A stretch of DNA of 54,563 nt from Pedosphaera sp. (GTDB lineage: Bacteria > Verrucomicrobiota > Verrucomicrobiia > Limisphaerales > Pedosphaeraceae). Shown piece by piece: positions 33,369 to 43,370 of this stretch; within the stretch, counting starts at the first letter, position 1; each line of letters begins with the position of its first letter. The notes below the pieces were generated by a model, which had not been told where the DNA came from, did no database searches, and saw nothing but the letters and a program-made list of their open reading frames with translations. Where the stretch lies: contig JAQGPC010000312.1 in assembly GCA_028293285.1 (NCBI GenBank), positions 1 through 54,563 of the forward strand, read 5' to 3'. The position numbers and the translations under genes were made by a program.

Positions 33369-34181
33369 ATGAAATTCGGAATCTGCAACGAAATTTTTCA
33401 AGGTTGGAAGCTTGAAGAAGCCATGGCTTATGCCGTTCAAGCCGGCTACGACGCCATCGAGATCGCCCCCTTCACTCTTGCCAAATATGTCACCGACATT
33501 CCCGCTGCGGAACGGCTGAAAATCGCAGATGCCGCCCGCCGTGCCAGCATTGCCATTTCCGGCATCCATTGGGTGCTCGCTCAAACCGAAGGTCTTTACC
33601 TTAACCATACCGATTCCGAAATCCGTCAGCGCACCGCCGATTACTTTTGCGAGTTAGTCGATTTCTGCGCCGACATTGGCGGCAAATTCATCATTGTCGG
33701 CTCACCCAAACAACGAAACCTCCTGCCCGGCATCACCCCACAACAAGCTTGGAATTGGGCCACACGCACCTTCGAAGCTTCAGTAAAACGTGCGGAAGCA
33801 AAAGGCGTCACCATCTGCCTAGAACCACTCGCCCCCTCCGAAACTGATTTCATTAACACTGCTGAAGATGCAGTCCGTTTCATTCAACAATTCCAAAGTC
33901 CGAATTTCAAAATCATCCTTGATGTAAAAGCGATGTCTTCGGAATCCAAACCGATTCCCCAAATCATCCGCGAATCCTGGCCCCGCTTCGCCTATTTCCA
34001 CGCGAACGATAAAAACTTGAAAGGCCCCGGCTTCGGCGATGTTGATTTTAAACCCATCGCAGCCGCGCTCAAGGAAGTCGGCTACGATGGTTATGTATCG
34101 GTGGAAGTCTTTAAATTCGAAGAAGGCCCGGAGGTCATTGCCAGTAAAAGCATCCAATATCTCAAGCAGACTTTCGCGTAA
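33369..34181 (+). CDS. Sugar phosphate isomerase/epimerase (AP endonuclease 2 fold)
   Basis: 270 residues, a xylose-isomerase-like TIM barrel. Metal-binding and catalytic acids at strand ends are visible: YDAIEIAPF; the first Glu in ICLEPLAP; Asp in KIILDVKAM; the His/Asp pair in YFHANDKNLKGPG; and the last Glu in VSVEVFKF. The family interconverts keto sugars or inositol derivatives, often beside Gfo/Idh/MocA enzymes; here no partner is adjacent. Cytoplasmic. It ends 6 bp from the stop of the convergent RND gene. Confidence 0.88.
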   Translation: MKFGICNEIFQGWKLEEAMAYAVQAGYDAIEIAPFTLAKYVTDIPAAERLKIADAARRASIAISGIHWVLAQTEGLYLNHTDSEIRQRTADYFCELVDFCADIGGKFIIVGSPKQRNLLPGITPQQAWNWATRTFEASVKRAEAKGVTICLEPLAPSETDFINTAEDAVRFIQQFQSPNFKIILDVKAMSSESKPIPQIIRESWPRFAYFHANDKNLKGPGFGDVDFKPIAAALKEVGYDGYVSVEVFKFEEGPEVIASKSIQYLKQTFA

Positions 34182-34187
34182 GTTAAA

Positions 34188-37100
34188 TTAGATACTCTTG
34201 CTATTCGCCGGCACCGGTTCAGGCGCGAGCCCGGCAGCATCTTGCTTCACCGACGACTTTTTGCGTCGCCTGTTAAAAGTAAAGAACTTCCCCGAACCCC
34301 AATCGTCGAAGATCGAATAACTGATTGGTGTCACGAGCAGCGTCAGCAACAGGCAAAGCATCTGTCCGCCAATGATGACCTTGGCCATCGAAGCACGGCC
34401 GGCAGCGCCGGGGCCGGTGCCCAGCGCAATCGGAATCATCGAAGCCACCAGCATCATCGTGGTCATCAGAATCGGCCGCAGCCGCACCTTGTTTGCCAGC
34501 AGAATTGCCTCTTCACGGTTCATCCCGCGCGCGCGCAATGTATTGGTATAATCCACCTGCAAAATACCGTTCTTCTTCACAATGCCGAACAACATGAACA
34601 GGCCGAAGATCGCATAGATGTTCAACGGCTCATGCAGAATAATCATGGTCAACAATGCAAATGGCAGGGACAGCGGCACCGCGAGCATGATCGAAATCGG
34701 ATGAATGAAATGCTCGAATTGCGCCGCCAGGATCATGTACATGAACACCATCGCCAATCCAAAGGCGATGATGAAATTCTGGAACGTTTCCTGGAGTTGT
34801 TTCGCGCGCCCCGTGAATACCACTTGGTAATCTGGCGGTAAATTCATTGCGCTGACCACCTGCTGGACGTTTTTAACGCCATCTCCCAAGGCATAGCCCG
34901 GAGCCAGATTCCCCACCACCGTCACCTTGCGTTGACGTTGAAAGCGGTCAATCTGGTTCGGCCCGCGCGCCTCTTTAAGATGAATAAAATTCTGCAACTG
35001 CACCAACTGCGCTTCGGAGCTGCCAACGCCCATGCGCGACGTCGGAGTCCTCAACATGATTTGTTCCAGTGCTTCTTGCGTATCGCGATGCTTCGCATCC
35101 GCGCGCAGCCACACATCGTATTGATCATCCGCTTCCTTGTAGGTCCCCACGATATCGCCGCCCACCAGCGTATGCAGCGTGTTCGCGATTTCCGTCACCC
35201 GCAAACCAAACTGGCTCGCCTTATCGCGGTCAATGTGAACCTGCAATTCCGGCTTGCGATTTGCCAACGTTGTATCCAAATCCACTAATCCTTTGTTTGC
35301 GCGCAATTTCTCAATAATCTGCGCGGAATAATCACTCAGCTTGCTCAGTTCCGGCCCCAGCAAATTGAACTGCAAATCTGAATTGCGCCCGGCCACGCCA
35401 ATGGGAGAGATCAATTGTACGCTGCCCCGAATATCAGGAAATTCCGCCATCATCTTGCGCGCCTGCCCCATTACCTGGAATTGCGACCAGCGGCGCGAAT
35501 GGCCGAGCAGTTGGGATGTCAACCCTCCCAGTTGCGGCAACCGGCAATAAATCGATGCGATTGTCACATTACCTTCCGCCTTGCCGACGCGCCCCGAAGT
35601 TTCGCCCAGCGTCACCAGAGTATCAACAATCGCCTGTTGACCATCGATTTTTATGGCCTTCAGTTTATTTTCAATCTCCGTGGCAATCGCCGCCGTGCGC
35701 GGCAACGTTGATCCTTCTGGCGTTTGCAGCACAATCTCAAACTCGCTCGAATCATCCTGTGGAACGAAGGTGAATTTGGTCATTGGCCCAAGGACATAGA
35801 GCGACGCCATGCAAATCACAGCGCCAATCACGACTACCCAGCGGTGATCCAAACTCCAGCGCAGAATGTTGGAGTAATGACCTGAAAGCCAGCGCATCAC
35901 CGGTCCGCCATGGGCCTTTTTCTCACGGGCTTTTTCATCCTCGGTATGCCGCAGAAAACGCGAGGCCAGCATTGGCGTCAACGTGAATGAAACAAACAGC
36001 GACACCATGATCGCAAACGCTACGGTCACACCGTAGCTCGAGAAGAACATGCCCGTCCGTCCCTTCATAAATGCCAGCGGCAGAAAGATCACCACCAGCG
36101 ACAACGTCGTGGCCATGACCGCCAGCGCGATTTCCTTGGTCGCCACGCCCGCTGCCTGCAAGCCGGTCAACCCCTTCTCTTCCATGGTGCGATGAATATT
36201 CTCCAGCACCACGATGGCGTCATCAATCACAATGCCAACCGCGAACACTAGGCCGAGCATCGTGAAATTATTCAGCGTGTAGTTCATCGCCCGCATGAGC
36301 GCAAAGGTGGCAATCAGCGATGCTGGAATGGCCACCGAGGCAATCACCGTGCCGCGCCAATCATGCAGGAAAAAAAAGACCGTCAACGCCACCAATACTG
36401 CGCCAAACAAAAGGTGGAAACTGATTTCATCCAATGAACGGTTGATAAAAATGGACTGGTCACGAATTACATTAAGTTGAAAATCTGAAGGAATTACCGC
36501 CTTGAGTTCACCCAACCGCTTCTTGACCGCATCAATCAGTTTGACCGTATTACTTCCCGATTGCTTGCGCACCACCAGTGTAACGGTGTTGACTCCATTT
36601 AGCCGTGATAATGAACGCGGCTCCTCCACCGAGTCCGAAACGGTGGCAATTTCCTTCAAATAAACCGGCTGGCCACCTGAGTTGGCAATGATCAACTCGT
36701 TAAAGTCTTTCACATCATGCATGCGGCCCAGCGTCCGCACCACCAGTTCGCGTGACCCCTGGTCCACCCGCCCGCCCGGCACTTCGATGTTCTGCAATTG
36801 CAACGCTGTGCGCACATCTTCAATCGTCAATCCCCGCGCGCGCAGCCGGTCAATGTCCACCGAGACCTGCACCGCTCGCGTTCTTGCCCCCACCATCGTT
36901 ACCGAGCCCACATCCGGCACCGTCTCAAGATTTTGTTTGAGCTGCTTGTCCGTGATAAAAGTAATTTCCTTCAAATCACGCGGCGCACTCACGCTGATTG
37001 AAATCACCGGCACGGAATCCAAATCGAATTTATCAATGATCGGCGGCTCGGTGCCCGGCGGCAGTTGTGAGAGAATGGTATTGACCTTGTCGCGCACATC

Positions 37101-37469
37101 CTGCGCCGCCACGTCGCGATTGCGCTCCAAAAGAAACTGTACCGTAATCGCCGAAACACCTTCCAGCGTGGTGCTGCTTAATTCATCAATGCCTTGCACC
37201 GTATTGATAATCTCTTCCAACGGCTTGGTGACACTGGTTTCCATTTCCTCTGGCGAAGCTCCGCGCAACGTCGTCGTGACGGTAATAATCGGAAGCTCGA
37301 CGTTCGGGAATTGGTCCACCCCGATCCCTTGAAACGAAAACCAGCCCAGCACGACGAGGAACACATTGATCATCGTCGCAAATACCGGACGCTTGATGCA
37401 CAAGTCGGCCAGCCCGACCCCTTTTTCAGCCGTGGGCGGGAGATGAGTGTGTTGAGATGAATCTGCCAT
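34188..37469 (-). CDS. RND efflux pump permease (HAE1 type), pump 2
   Basis: 1093 residues, the normal size for an AcrB-like inner-membrane proton/drug antiporter. TM1 follows LADLCIKRPVFATMINVFLV. The periplasmic entry has the usual VDQFPNVELPIITVTT and AAQDVRDKVN. TM4 carries the proton-relay pair in VIDDAIVVLENIHR, followed by EIALAVMATTLSLVVIFLP. A second set of periplasmic and TM segments ends in KVRLRPILMTTMMLVASMIPIALGTGPGA. The last gene of the efflux operon; its start is 9 bp from the stop of its adaptor (37479-38603). The drug or lipid substrate is not predictable. Confidence 0.95.
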   Translation of the reverse strand: MADSSQHTHLPPTAEKGVGLADLCIKRPVFATMINVFLVVLGWFSFQGIGVDQFPNVELPIITVTTTLRGASPEEMETSVTKPLEEIINTVQGIDELSSTTLEGVSAITVQFLLERNRDVAAQDVRDKVNTILSQLPPGTEPPIIDKFDLDSVPVISISVSAPRDLKEITFITDKQLKQNLETVPDVGSVTMVGARTRAVQVSVDIDRLRARGLTIEDVRTALQLQNIEVPGGRVDQGSRELVVRTLGRMHDVKDFNELIIANSGGQPVYLKEIATVSDSVEEPRSLSRLNGVNTVTLVVRKQSGSNTVKLIDAVKKRLGELKAVIPSDFQLNVIRDQSIFINRSLDEISFHLLFGAVLVALTVFFFLHDWRGTVIASVAIPASLIATFALMRAMNYTLNNFTMLGLVFAVGIVIDDAIVVLENIHRTMEEKGLTGLQAAGVATKEIALAVMATTLSLVVIFLPLAFMKGRTGMFFSSYGVTVAFAIMVSLFVSFTLTPMLASRFLRHTEDEKAREKKAHGGPVMRWLSGHYSNILRWSLDHRWVVVIGAVICMASLYVLGPMTKFTFVPQDDSSEFEIVLQTPEGSTLPRTAAIATEIENKLKAIKIDGQQAIVDTLVTLGETSGRVGKAEGNVTIASIYCRLPQLGGLTSQLLGHSRRWSQFQVMGQARKMMAEFPDIRGSVQLISPIGVAGRNSDLQFNLLGPELSKLSDYSAQIIEKLRANKGLVDLDTTLANRKPELQVHIDRDKASQFGLRVTEIANTLHTLVGGDIVGTYKEADDQYDVWLRADAKHRDTQEALEQIMLRTPTSRMGVGSSEAQLVQLQNFIHLKEARGPNQIDRFQRQRKVTVVGNLAPGYALGDGVKNVQQVVSAMNLPPDYQVVFTGRAKQLQETFQNFIIAFGLAMVFMYMILAAQFEHFIHPISIMLAVPLSLPFALLTMIILHEPLNIYAIFGLFMLFGIVKKNGILQVDYTNTLRARGMNREEAILLANKVRLRPILMTTMMLVASMIPIALGTGPGAAGRASMAKVIIGGQMLCLLLTLLVTPISYSIFDDWGSGKFFTFNRRRKKSSVKQDAAGLAPEPVPANSKSI

Positions 37470-37478
37470 GGAGAAGCC

Positions 37479-38603
37479 TTACTTTTGAGCTGTCTCCTTC
37501 GCTGCGGGTTCGCTGGTTGCTTCTTTAATTCGCACTTTCGATTCGTCACGCAACTTGGTCTGCCCCGTGATCACGACCATCTCGCCCGGCTTCACTCCAT
37601 CCAACACTTCCTGCCGGCCTTGTGTGATACGCCCAACCTTGACTGGCCGACTGTGCGCCACCTCATTCTCGATCACAAACACCTTCGTGATCCCGGCGAA
37701 GTTGATCACCGCGTCAATGGGAATCATCGGCGTCGGCACATCGCGCTGTAAAATCACTTCTCCCCGCGCAAAGGAACTCGCCTTTAATTTGTGCTCCTTG
37801 TTTTGCACCAGTGCGCCAAACGCATACGACCGCGTCGCCGTATTCACGGCGGGACTGATCAGATAAACCTTTCCCTCAAATTGCTCCTTGGGAAACGCAT
37901 CTACATTAAATGTCACCAACTGTTCCTTCTCCACCTGCCCGGCATATTTTTCCGGCGCCTGCACGATATATTTGAGCATGTTATCATTCACCAACCGGAA
38001 CACTGGTGCCCCCACCTTCATGTAATCGCCCACTGTCGCAATCCGCTCGGCCACCGCGCAATCGAAAGGAGCCTTCACATGGGAACGCGCCAGATTGAGT
38101 TGCGCGATTGCATCCGTTGCTTCTGCCGACTTGACTTCCGCATCCCATTGTCCGGCATCCGCCATCGCTTTATCCAAATCACTCTGGGATGAAATATTCT
38201 GCTTCTTCAATTCCTGGATGCGCTTGAGATTTTGTTCTGCGTTGACCGAATTGGCTTTTGCCTTGGCAAGATTGGCCGCCGTCTGACGGGCTAGTGCTTC
38301 GTAAGTTGTGGTATCAATCAATGCAATCTCCTGTCCCTGCTTGAGTCGGTCGCCGAATTCCGCCAGTGTCTTCTCCACTTTTCCTTCCACCTCCGCGCCG
38401 AGCGTGGTTTCATCCTTGGGATACAACGTGCCCACCACCGGAAGCGTGCGGTCCATCGTCACCAACTCCACCTTGGCCACGGTCACGGGAACCTTCTCCT
38501 CCTGCACTGCCTTGGGTTTCTCAACTGGTGATTTTGAGCAGGACATCAGCGCCAGCGCCATCAAGGCCGCCAGCATCGAAGTGCAAAGACAATACTTTTT
38601 CAT
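37479..38603 (-). CDS. RND periplasmic adaptor (membrane fusion protein), lipoprotein, pump 2
   Basis: 374 residues. Signal with lipobox: MKKYCLCTSMLAALMALALMSC, Cys22 probably lipidated. The barrel-sandwich halves (VVGTLYPKDETTLGAEVEGKV and later SHVKAPFDCAVAERIATVG) flank an alpha-hairpin (about 100-165, Ala/Lys/Gln-rich). Beta-barrel and membrane-proximal domains follow. Links the pump to an outer-membrane channel. It pairs with the permease just downstream; the 51-bp gap from pump 1 is the widest in the operon apart from that around the four-helix gene. Confidence 0.93.
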   Translation of the reverse strand: MKKYCLCTSMLAALMALALMSCSKSPVEKPKAVQEEKVPVTVAKVELVTMDRTLPVVGTLYPKDETTLGAEVEGKVEKTLAEFGDRLKQGQEIALIDTTTYEALARQTAANLAKAKANSVNAEQNLKRIQELKKQNISSQSDLDKAMADAGQWDAEVKSAEATDAIAQLNLARSHVKAPFDCAVAERIATVGDYMKVGAPVFRLVNDNMLKYIVQAPEKYAGQVEKEQLVTFNVDAFPKEQFEGKVYLISPAVNTATRSYAFGALVQNKEHKLKASSFARGEVILQRDVPTPMIPIDAVINFAGITKVFVIENEVAHSRPVKVGRITQGRQEVLDGVKPGEMVVITGQTKLRDESKVRIKEATSEPAAKETAQK

Positions 38604-38654
38604 TTCAAAACATTAATGGGACCGCCATTTAGAAGCGGTCACCCGCATTTCTAT

Positions 38655-41600
38655 TCAAGCTTCGGCAACTGGTTCCTGCTCTTCTTTTTTAACCACCGGC
38701 GCGGATCGTCGGCTAAAGAGGCTCGCCAGATCACTGAACACCGTATAAACCACCGGAATAATAATCAGTGTCAGGAAAGTGCTGGTAATCATCCCGCCCA
38801 CGACCGCAACACCCATAGGACGACGACTCTCCGAACCAGCGCCAAACCCAATCGCAATCGGCAGAATTCCCGCAATGGTGCAGAGCGCAGTCATCAAGAT
38901 GGGACGCAGACGCACAATCCCCGCTTCGAACATCGCTTCGCGCGCGTTCATTCCCTTTTCACGTTGCTGATTGGCAAATTCCACCAGCAAAATCGAATTC
39001 TTGGTCACCAATCCGAGCAGCAACACCATGCCAATTTCACTGAACAAATTGATGTTCATCGAAGGAATCGGTGGAATGATCCCCGTCTTCCCTAAATAGT
39101 TTAGCAACCATAACAAACCAAACGCACCCAACCCAGCCAGCGGCACGGCCAACATGACCGTCAGCGGATGGATCAAGCTTTCAAATTGCGCGGCCAGCAC
39201 CATGTAAATAATCGCCAGCGCGAGCAACAAAACGAACAACACATCCTGCCCGGAATCCTGCAAGTCTTTGGCTTCGCCTGACCATTGATAACGGACATCG
39301 GGCGGCAAAGTCTCTTTTAGTATCTTTTCAGTTTCTGCCACCGCCGTCCCCATGGGCACGCCCACCGGCGTTGCTTCAATGGTTGCGCTGCGTGATCGAT
39401 TGTAATGGAAAATGGAACTGGCCGTCGCTCTGGGTTCATAGCGCACTACATTACTAAGTTGAATCAGCTTGCCATCGCTGCTCCGCACATAAAGCCGATC
39501 CAGATTTGCGGGGATCAACCGCGAACTGCGCTCCAGTTGCACCATCACATAATACTCCTTGCCGCCCAGCTTGATCCGGCTCACATCCAATCCGCCGAAC
39601 ATCATTTGCAACGTCCGCGAAATGTCTTCAATGGAAACCCCCAGCGACGCCGCGCGATCCCGATCAATCGAAATCTGCAATTCCGGCTTGTTGATTTCGA
39701 ACAAGGCGCGGGCCGTCGGCATGGAGGGCAAGCCGCGAAGTTTGTTCACCACCTCGCCCGAGTATTTATTGAGCTTGTCCAGGTCAGGACTTTGCAACAC
39801 CAACTGGTATGGCTGATTGATATTGAAACCGATGGCCTTGGGAATTTGCGGCAGGCAAAAAGCGCCTTCCACCTCATTAAAAAATCTTCCGCCCAGCCCT
39901 CCGGGACCGTTGACGATCTCTTGCACCGAACGTTTGCGCTTATCATTTAACGTAAGAAACATGAAGCCGATGTTTTCCTTGCCCGGCCCGCTCTGACCCA
40001 AAGCCACTGCGGTAAAATAACTCTTCACCTCCGGCACATCCTTTACGATGCTTTCCATCTTCCGCATCATTCGGTCCGTGTATTCGCTGGTCGAACCTTC
40101 CGGCGTAATCGCAATGTTAAATAACTGCCCCTTGTCTTCCTGCGGCACAAAGTCACTTTCCAGCGATGAAAATAAAACCACGGTCAGCGCCATGGAAGCC
40201 AATCCAACTCCAATGGTGATAATCCGGTGAGCCAGTGCCCAATGCAAAATCCGCCCATAACCATTATTCATCGCTTTGAATCCTCGTTCAAAGGCATTGA
40301 ACAGACTTCCATGTTTGGTTTGGTCAATCGGCTTGAGAATCCGCGCCGCCATCATCGGCGTCAGCGTCAGCGCGACGAATGCCGAGATCAGCACCGACCC
40401 GGCCACGGCCACGGCAAATTCAACAAAGAGTCGTCCCGTCTGGCCAGTAAGAAATGCCAGCGGCAGAAACACCGCGACCAATGAAAAGGTAATTGCCAGA
40501 ATTGCAAAACCGATTTCATCCATCGCTTTATAAGCGGCCTTCATCGGTGCCATGCCTTCTTCCACATGCCGGAAAATATTTTCGAGCACCACAATGGCAT
40601 CATCCACCACCACGCCGATCGCGAGCACCAGCGCGAGCATCGTAAGAATATTGATGGAATAGCCCATCACATTCAGCACGAGGAATGTCGCTACGATGGA
40701 AATGGGAATGGCAACAGCCGGAATAATGGTGGTGCGAACGCTTCGTAGAAAAATGAAGATGATCGCTACGACGAGCAGAAAGGCAATACCCAGCGTCAGC
40801 CAGACTTCATCAATGGCTTTCTCCACGAACACCGATTCGTCATAAACCACAAACGCCTCAACTCCCGTTGGCAGGCCAGGCCGCAATGATTCCAATTCCT
40901 TCTTAACCAGGTGCGCCACCTCGATGGTGTTTGCTTTGGCTTGCTTGACTACACCCAAACCCACGGCGGCCTTGCCATTGGACCGGGCGATGGTGTGTTC
41001 ATCCTCCGCCCCTACCCGTGCATCACCCACATCCCGCAGCCGCACCAGGGTTGCCCCGTCGCGTTTGATGATCAGGTTGTTGTATTCTTCAGGCGACTTC
41101 ATTTCGCCCAAAGTCTGAATGCTCATCGAGCGCTCAAAATTTTCCACCTTGCCACTGGGCAACTCAACATTTTGCTCCTTAAGCGCCTTCTCCACATCCA
41201 ACACCGTCACCTGCCGAGCGGCCATCTTTTCTGAATCAAGCCACAACCGCATCGCAAAACGTTTTTCACCGCCAATAACGACCTGCGAAACACCGCTCAA
41301 GGTTTGCAGCCGGTCCTTAATCTGATTCTCCGCCAGCAGCGTCAGTTCCAAGGTCGAAAGCCGATCACTGTTCAGTGCAATCCAGATGACCGGCTGGGCA
41401 TCTGCTTCCTGTTTGGCGATAATCGGCTCATCAATGTCCTTGGGCAATTTGCCGCGCACACGGGAAACCCGGTCTCGCACATCCTGCGCCGCCAGGTCAA
41501 TATCGCGATTCAGATTAAACTCCACCGTAATCGAGCTGACTTCTTCACGGCTTTCACTGCTCAGCGTCTTAATGCCTTCAATACTGTTGATTTCCTCCTC

Positions 41601-41801
41601 CAACCGTTCCGTGATTTCTGTTTCGATAACTGCCGCATTGGCACCGCGATAAACCGTAGTCACCGCAACGATAGGGGGATCAATATTCGGCAGTTCGCGC
41701 ACCGGAAGGCGCTTTAAACCGATGATACCAAACAAAACAAGAGCCAGGCTCATCATCATCGTGAGCACCGGCCGTTTAATGCTGATTTGTGGAAGAAACA
41801 T
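38655..41801 (-). CDS. RND efflux pump permease (HAE1 type), pump 1
   Basis: 1048 residues. TM1 in SIKRPVLTMMMSLALVLFG, porter domain with ELPNIDPPIVAVTTVY, AAQDVRDRVSRVRG. TM4 has the charged pair in VVVDDAIVVLENIFR followed by EIGFAILAITFSLVAVFLPLAF. The C-terminal half ends RLRPILMTALCTIAGILPIAIG. Only about 30% identical by eye to pump 2, so not a recent duplicate. Its ATG at 41801 is 2 bp from the stop of the four-helix-bundle gene, and its adaptor is one gene further upstream. Confidence 0.95.
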   Translation of the reverse strand: MFLPQISIKRPVLTMMMSLALVLFGIIGLKRLPVRELPNIDPPIVAVTTVYRGANAAVIETEITERLEEEINSIEGIKTLSSESREEVSSITVEFNLNRDIDLAAQDVRDRVSRVRGKLPKDIDEPIIAKQEADAQPVIWIALNSDRLSTLELTLLAENQIKDRLQTLSGVSQVVIGGEKRFAMRLWLDSEKMAARQVTVLDVEKALKEQNVELPSGKVENFERSMSIQTLGEMKSPEEYNNLIIKRDGATLVRLRDVGDARVGAEDEHTIARSNGKAAVGLGVVKQAKANTIEVAHLVKKELESLRPGLPTGVEAFVVYDESVFVEKAIDEVWLTLGIAFLLVVAIIFIFLRSVRTTIIPAVAIPISIVATFLVLNVMGYSINILTMLALVLAIGVVVDDAIVVLENIFRHVEEGMAPMKAAYKAMDEIGFAILAITFSLVAVFLPLAFLTGQTGRLFVEFAVAVAGSVLISAFVALTLTPMMAARILKPIDQTKHGSLFNAFERGFKAMNNGYGRILHWALAHRIITIGVGLASMALTVVLFSSLESDFVPQEDKGQLFNIAITPEGSTSEYTDRMMRKMESIVKDVPEVKSYFTAVALGQSGPGKENIGFMFLTLNDKRKRSVQEIVNGPGGLGGRFFNEVEGAFCLPQIPKAIGFNINQPYQLVLQSPDLDKLNKYSGEVVNKLRGLPSMPTARALFEINKPELQISIDRDRAASLGVSIEDISRTLQMMFGGLDVSRIKLGGKEYYVMVQLERSSRLIPANLDRLYVRSSDGKLIQLSNVVRYEPRATASSIFHYNRSRSATIEATPVGVPMGTAVAETEKILKETLPPDVRYQWSGEAKDLQDSGQDVLFVLLLALAIIYMVLAAQFESLIHPLTVMLAVPLAGLGAFGLLWLLNYLGKTGIIPPIPSMNINLFSEIGMVLLLGLVTKNSILLVEFANQQREKGMNAREAMFEAGIVRLRPILMTALCTIAGILPIAIGFGAGSESRRPMGVAVVGGMITSTFLTLIIIPVVYTVFSDLASLFSRRSAPVVKKEEQEPVAEA

Positions 41802-41803
41802 TG

Positions 41804-42238
41804 TTAACGAGTGGGTGAGTGCGTGGGAAAGTGGGTGAGTGAGTCAGGCGAAGCCTTGCTCTTGTCCATAAGCCAACGGGCCGGATTATTGCCCATGATC
41901 ACTAGTTTGCCGATAATCAAGTCATACATATTATGAAGTTCCTTGGCCGAGCTGCGGCTTAAATATCCACACTTAACTCCGTACTCCAGCCAGCCCAGCG
42001 TTTCAGCAGCTTCGCCTTCCGATTCATTCAATTTATTTACAAAAACGCCCTCGTATTTACGCCGACGCCATGCTTCAGCAATCTGGGCCGAAGTTGAGCG
42101 TGACGAACGTCTCACCTGATCTGTGAGCGAATAACGTTCTTCAACGAGAAAAGTTTTCGTGAGTTCAAATACTTTCATCGCAGCCTCAACCGCCAGCTTG
42201 TACACATCCAATTCCCAGTGATATTTGATTAATTTCAT
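41804..42238 (-). CDS. Four-helix-bundle protein (23S rRNA IVP family)
   Basis: 144 residues from the ATG at 42238 (42247 also possible; the open frame to 42283 runs into the flanking repeat). It begins IKYHWELDVYKLAVEAAMKVFELTK, and carries YSLTDQVRRSSRSTSAQIAEAWRRR and LNESEGEAAETLGWLE. This is the classic wording of the family first found in intervening sequences of 23S rRNA genes, here a free gene. The last residues (SLTHFPTHSPTR) are encoded by the left inverted repeat. It interrupts the adaptor-pump pair and is bounded by 28-bp inverted repeats, so it looks inserted. Function of the family is unknown. Confidence 0.88.
   Translation of the reverse strand: MKLIKYHWELDVYKLAVEAAMKVFELTKTFLVEERYSLTDQVRRSSRSTSAQIAEAWRRRKYEGVFVNKLNESEGEAAETLGWLEYGVKCGYLSRSSAKELHNMYDLIIGKLVIMGNNPARWLMDKSKASPDSLTHFPTHSPTR
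41817..41844. repeat. Inverted repeat, left end of four-helix cassette
   Basis: GAGTG/GTGGG-rich 28 bp matching the reverse complement of 42262-42289 at 24 of 28 positions. Lies inside the 3' end of the four-helix gene. Confidence 0.65.
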
Positions 42239-42261
42239 GATGCTCATTACGCTTGGTTGCC

Positions 42262-42289
42262 ACTCACATACCCACTTCCCCACTCACTC
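42262..42289. repeat. Inverted repeat, right end of four-helix cassette
   Basis: The reverse complement pairs with 41817-41844 (24/28). Its outer end touches the stop codon of the upstream adaptor gene (42288-42290). Confidence 0.65.
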
Positions 42290-43355
42290 ACTTACTTTCA
42301 CCCGCACTTGCCAGCTTCACCGGCGCCCCCGGACGAGTCTTCTGGTATCCCTCCACAATCACCTTTTCGCCGCCTTGTAATCCGTCGGTGATTTCCACCT
42401 GCCCGGCCATGCGTATGCCCACCTTCACCATTTTAAATTGTGCCGTCAGCATCTGGTTCGTTGGATTCTGTTCCGCAATGCAGATGCTAGTGCTATCGCC
42501 ATTCAAAATGAGCGCAGACTCGGGAATGACCACGGCATTTTCCTTGATTCTCAAGGTCAAATCCAGGTTTGCAAACATCCCCGGCTTCAACCGGAAATCC
42601 GCATTCGGAATCCGCGCTTTGATCAATGCCGTGCGCGTGCCGGGATCAATCTGCGGGGCAATGAAGAACACCTCCCCGTTAAATTTTTCCTTGGGATAGG
42701 CTGCAACGGTGACTTCAATTTTCTGCCCCACTTGAACCTGGCTCAAAAACCGTTCCGGCACGTTCACCTCAATTTTTACCGGATCAAGCGCTACCAACCA
42801 GGTCAGCTTGCTATCTTTATTAATTACCTGCCCCGGACTGATCATTCGCGAACTCATCACACCAGTGAACGGCGCAAAAATTTGCGTGTCTTTTAATTCG
42901 CGCTTCTTCCGATCCAACAACGCCTTGTTGACTTCATAAACGGACGCTGCCTGATCAAACTCCTGTTGTCCGATGATGTTGTCCTTGAGCAATGTTTTTA
43001 CCCGGTCGTAGTTCGACTGGCTCAATTTGAAATTGGATTCTGCTTCAGCAACGGACGCCGCCAGCTTGGTCGGATCGAGCTGGACCAACATTTGTCCCTT
43101 CTCCACCGGCTTGCCTTCCTCGAACTTGATCTCCTGCACCGTGCCATCAATCTCCGAATGAATCTCCACCATCTCATCGGCTGCCACCGTTCCCACCAGT
43201 GAAAGATTTTCCGAGACCGGCTGGCGCTTTGCCTCCACCGCCACCACCTGTGTCGGAGGATAGCTACCCATCATGCCCGCCGAATTCTTTTTGCAACCTG
43301 CAAAAACCAATCCGGTTAGGGACAACATGACCACCATCGTTTGCTTTCGATTCAT
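42288..43355 (-). CDS. RND periplasmic adaptor (membrane fusion protein), lipoprotein, pump 1
   Basis: 355 residues. Lipoprotein signal MNRKQTMVVMLSLTGLVFAGC (Cys21). Barrel-sandwich halves include EIHSEIDGTVQEIKFEEGKPV and DTQIFAPFTGVMSSRMISPGQ, separated by a short alpha-hairpin (about 100-140). Beta-barrel KIEVNVPERFLSQVQVGQKIEV follows. Adaptor for pump 1. It starts 15 bp after tetR. The pump it should couple to is displaced by the four-helix cassette. Confidence 0.93.
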   Translation of the reverse strand: MNRKQTMVVMLSLTGLVFAGCKKNSAGMMGSYPPTQVVAVEAKRQPVSENLSLVGTVAADEMVEIHSEIDGTVQEIKFEEGKPVEKGQMLVQLDPTKLAASVAEAESNFKLSQSNYDRVKTLLKDNIIGQQEFDQAASVYEVNKALLDRKKRELKDTQIFAPFTGVMSSRMISPGQVINKDSKLTWLVALDPVKIEVNVPERFLSQVQVGQKIEVTVAAYPKEKFNGEVFFIAPQIDPGTRTALIKARIPNADFRLKPGMFANLDLTLRIKENAVVIPESALILNGDSTSICIAEQNPTNQMLTAQFKMVKVGIRMAGQVEITDGLQGGEKVIVEGYQKTRPGAPVKLASAGESK

Positions 43356-43370
43356 AAATTTTAAAGAGGA

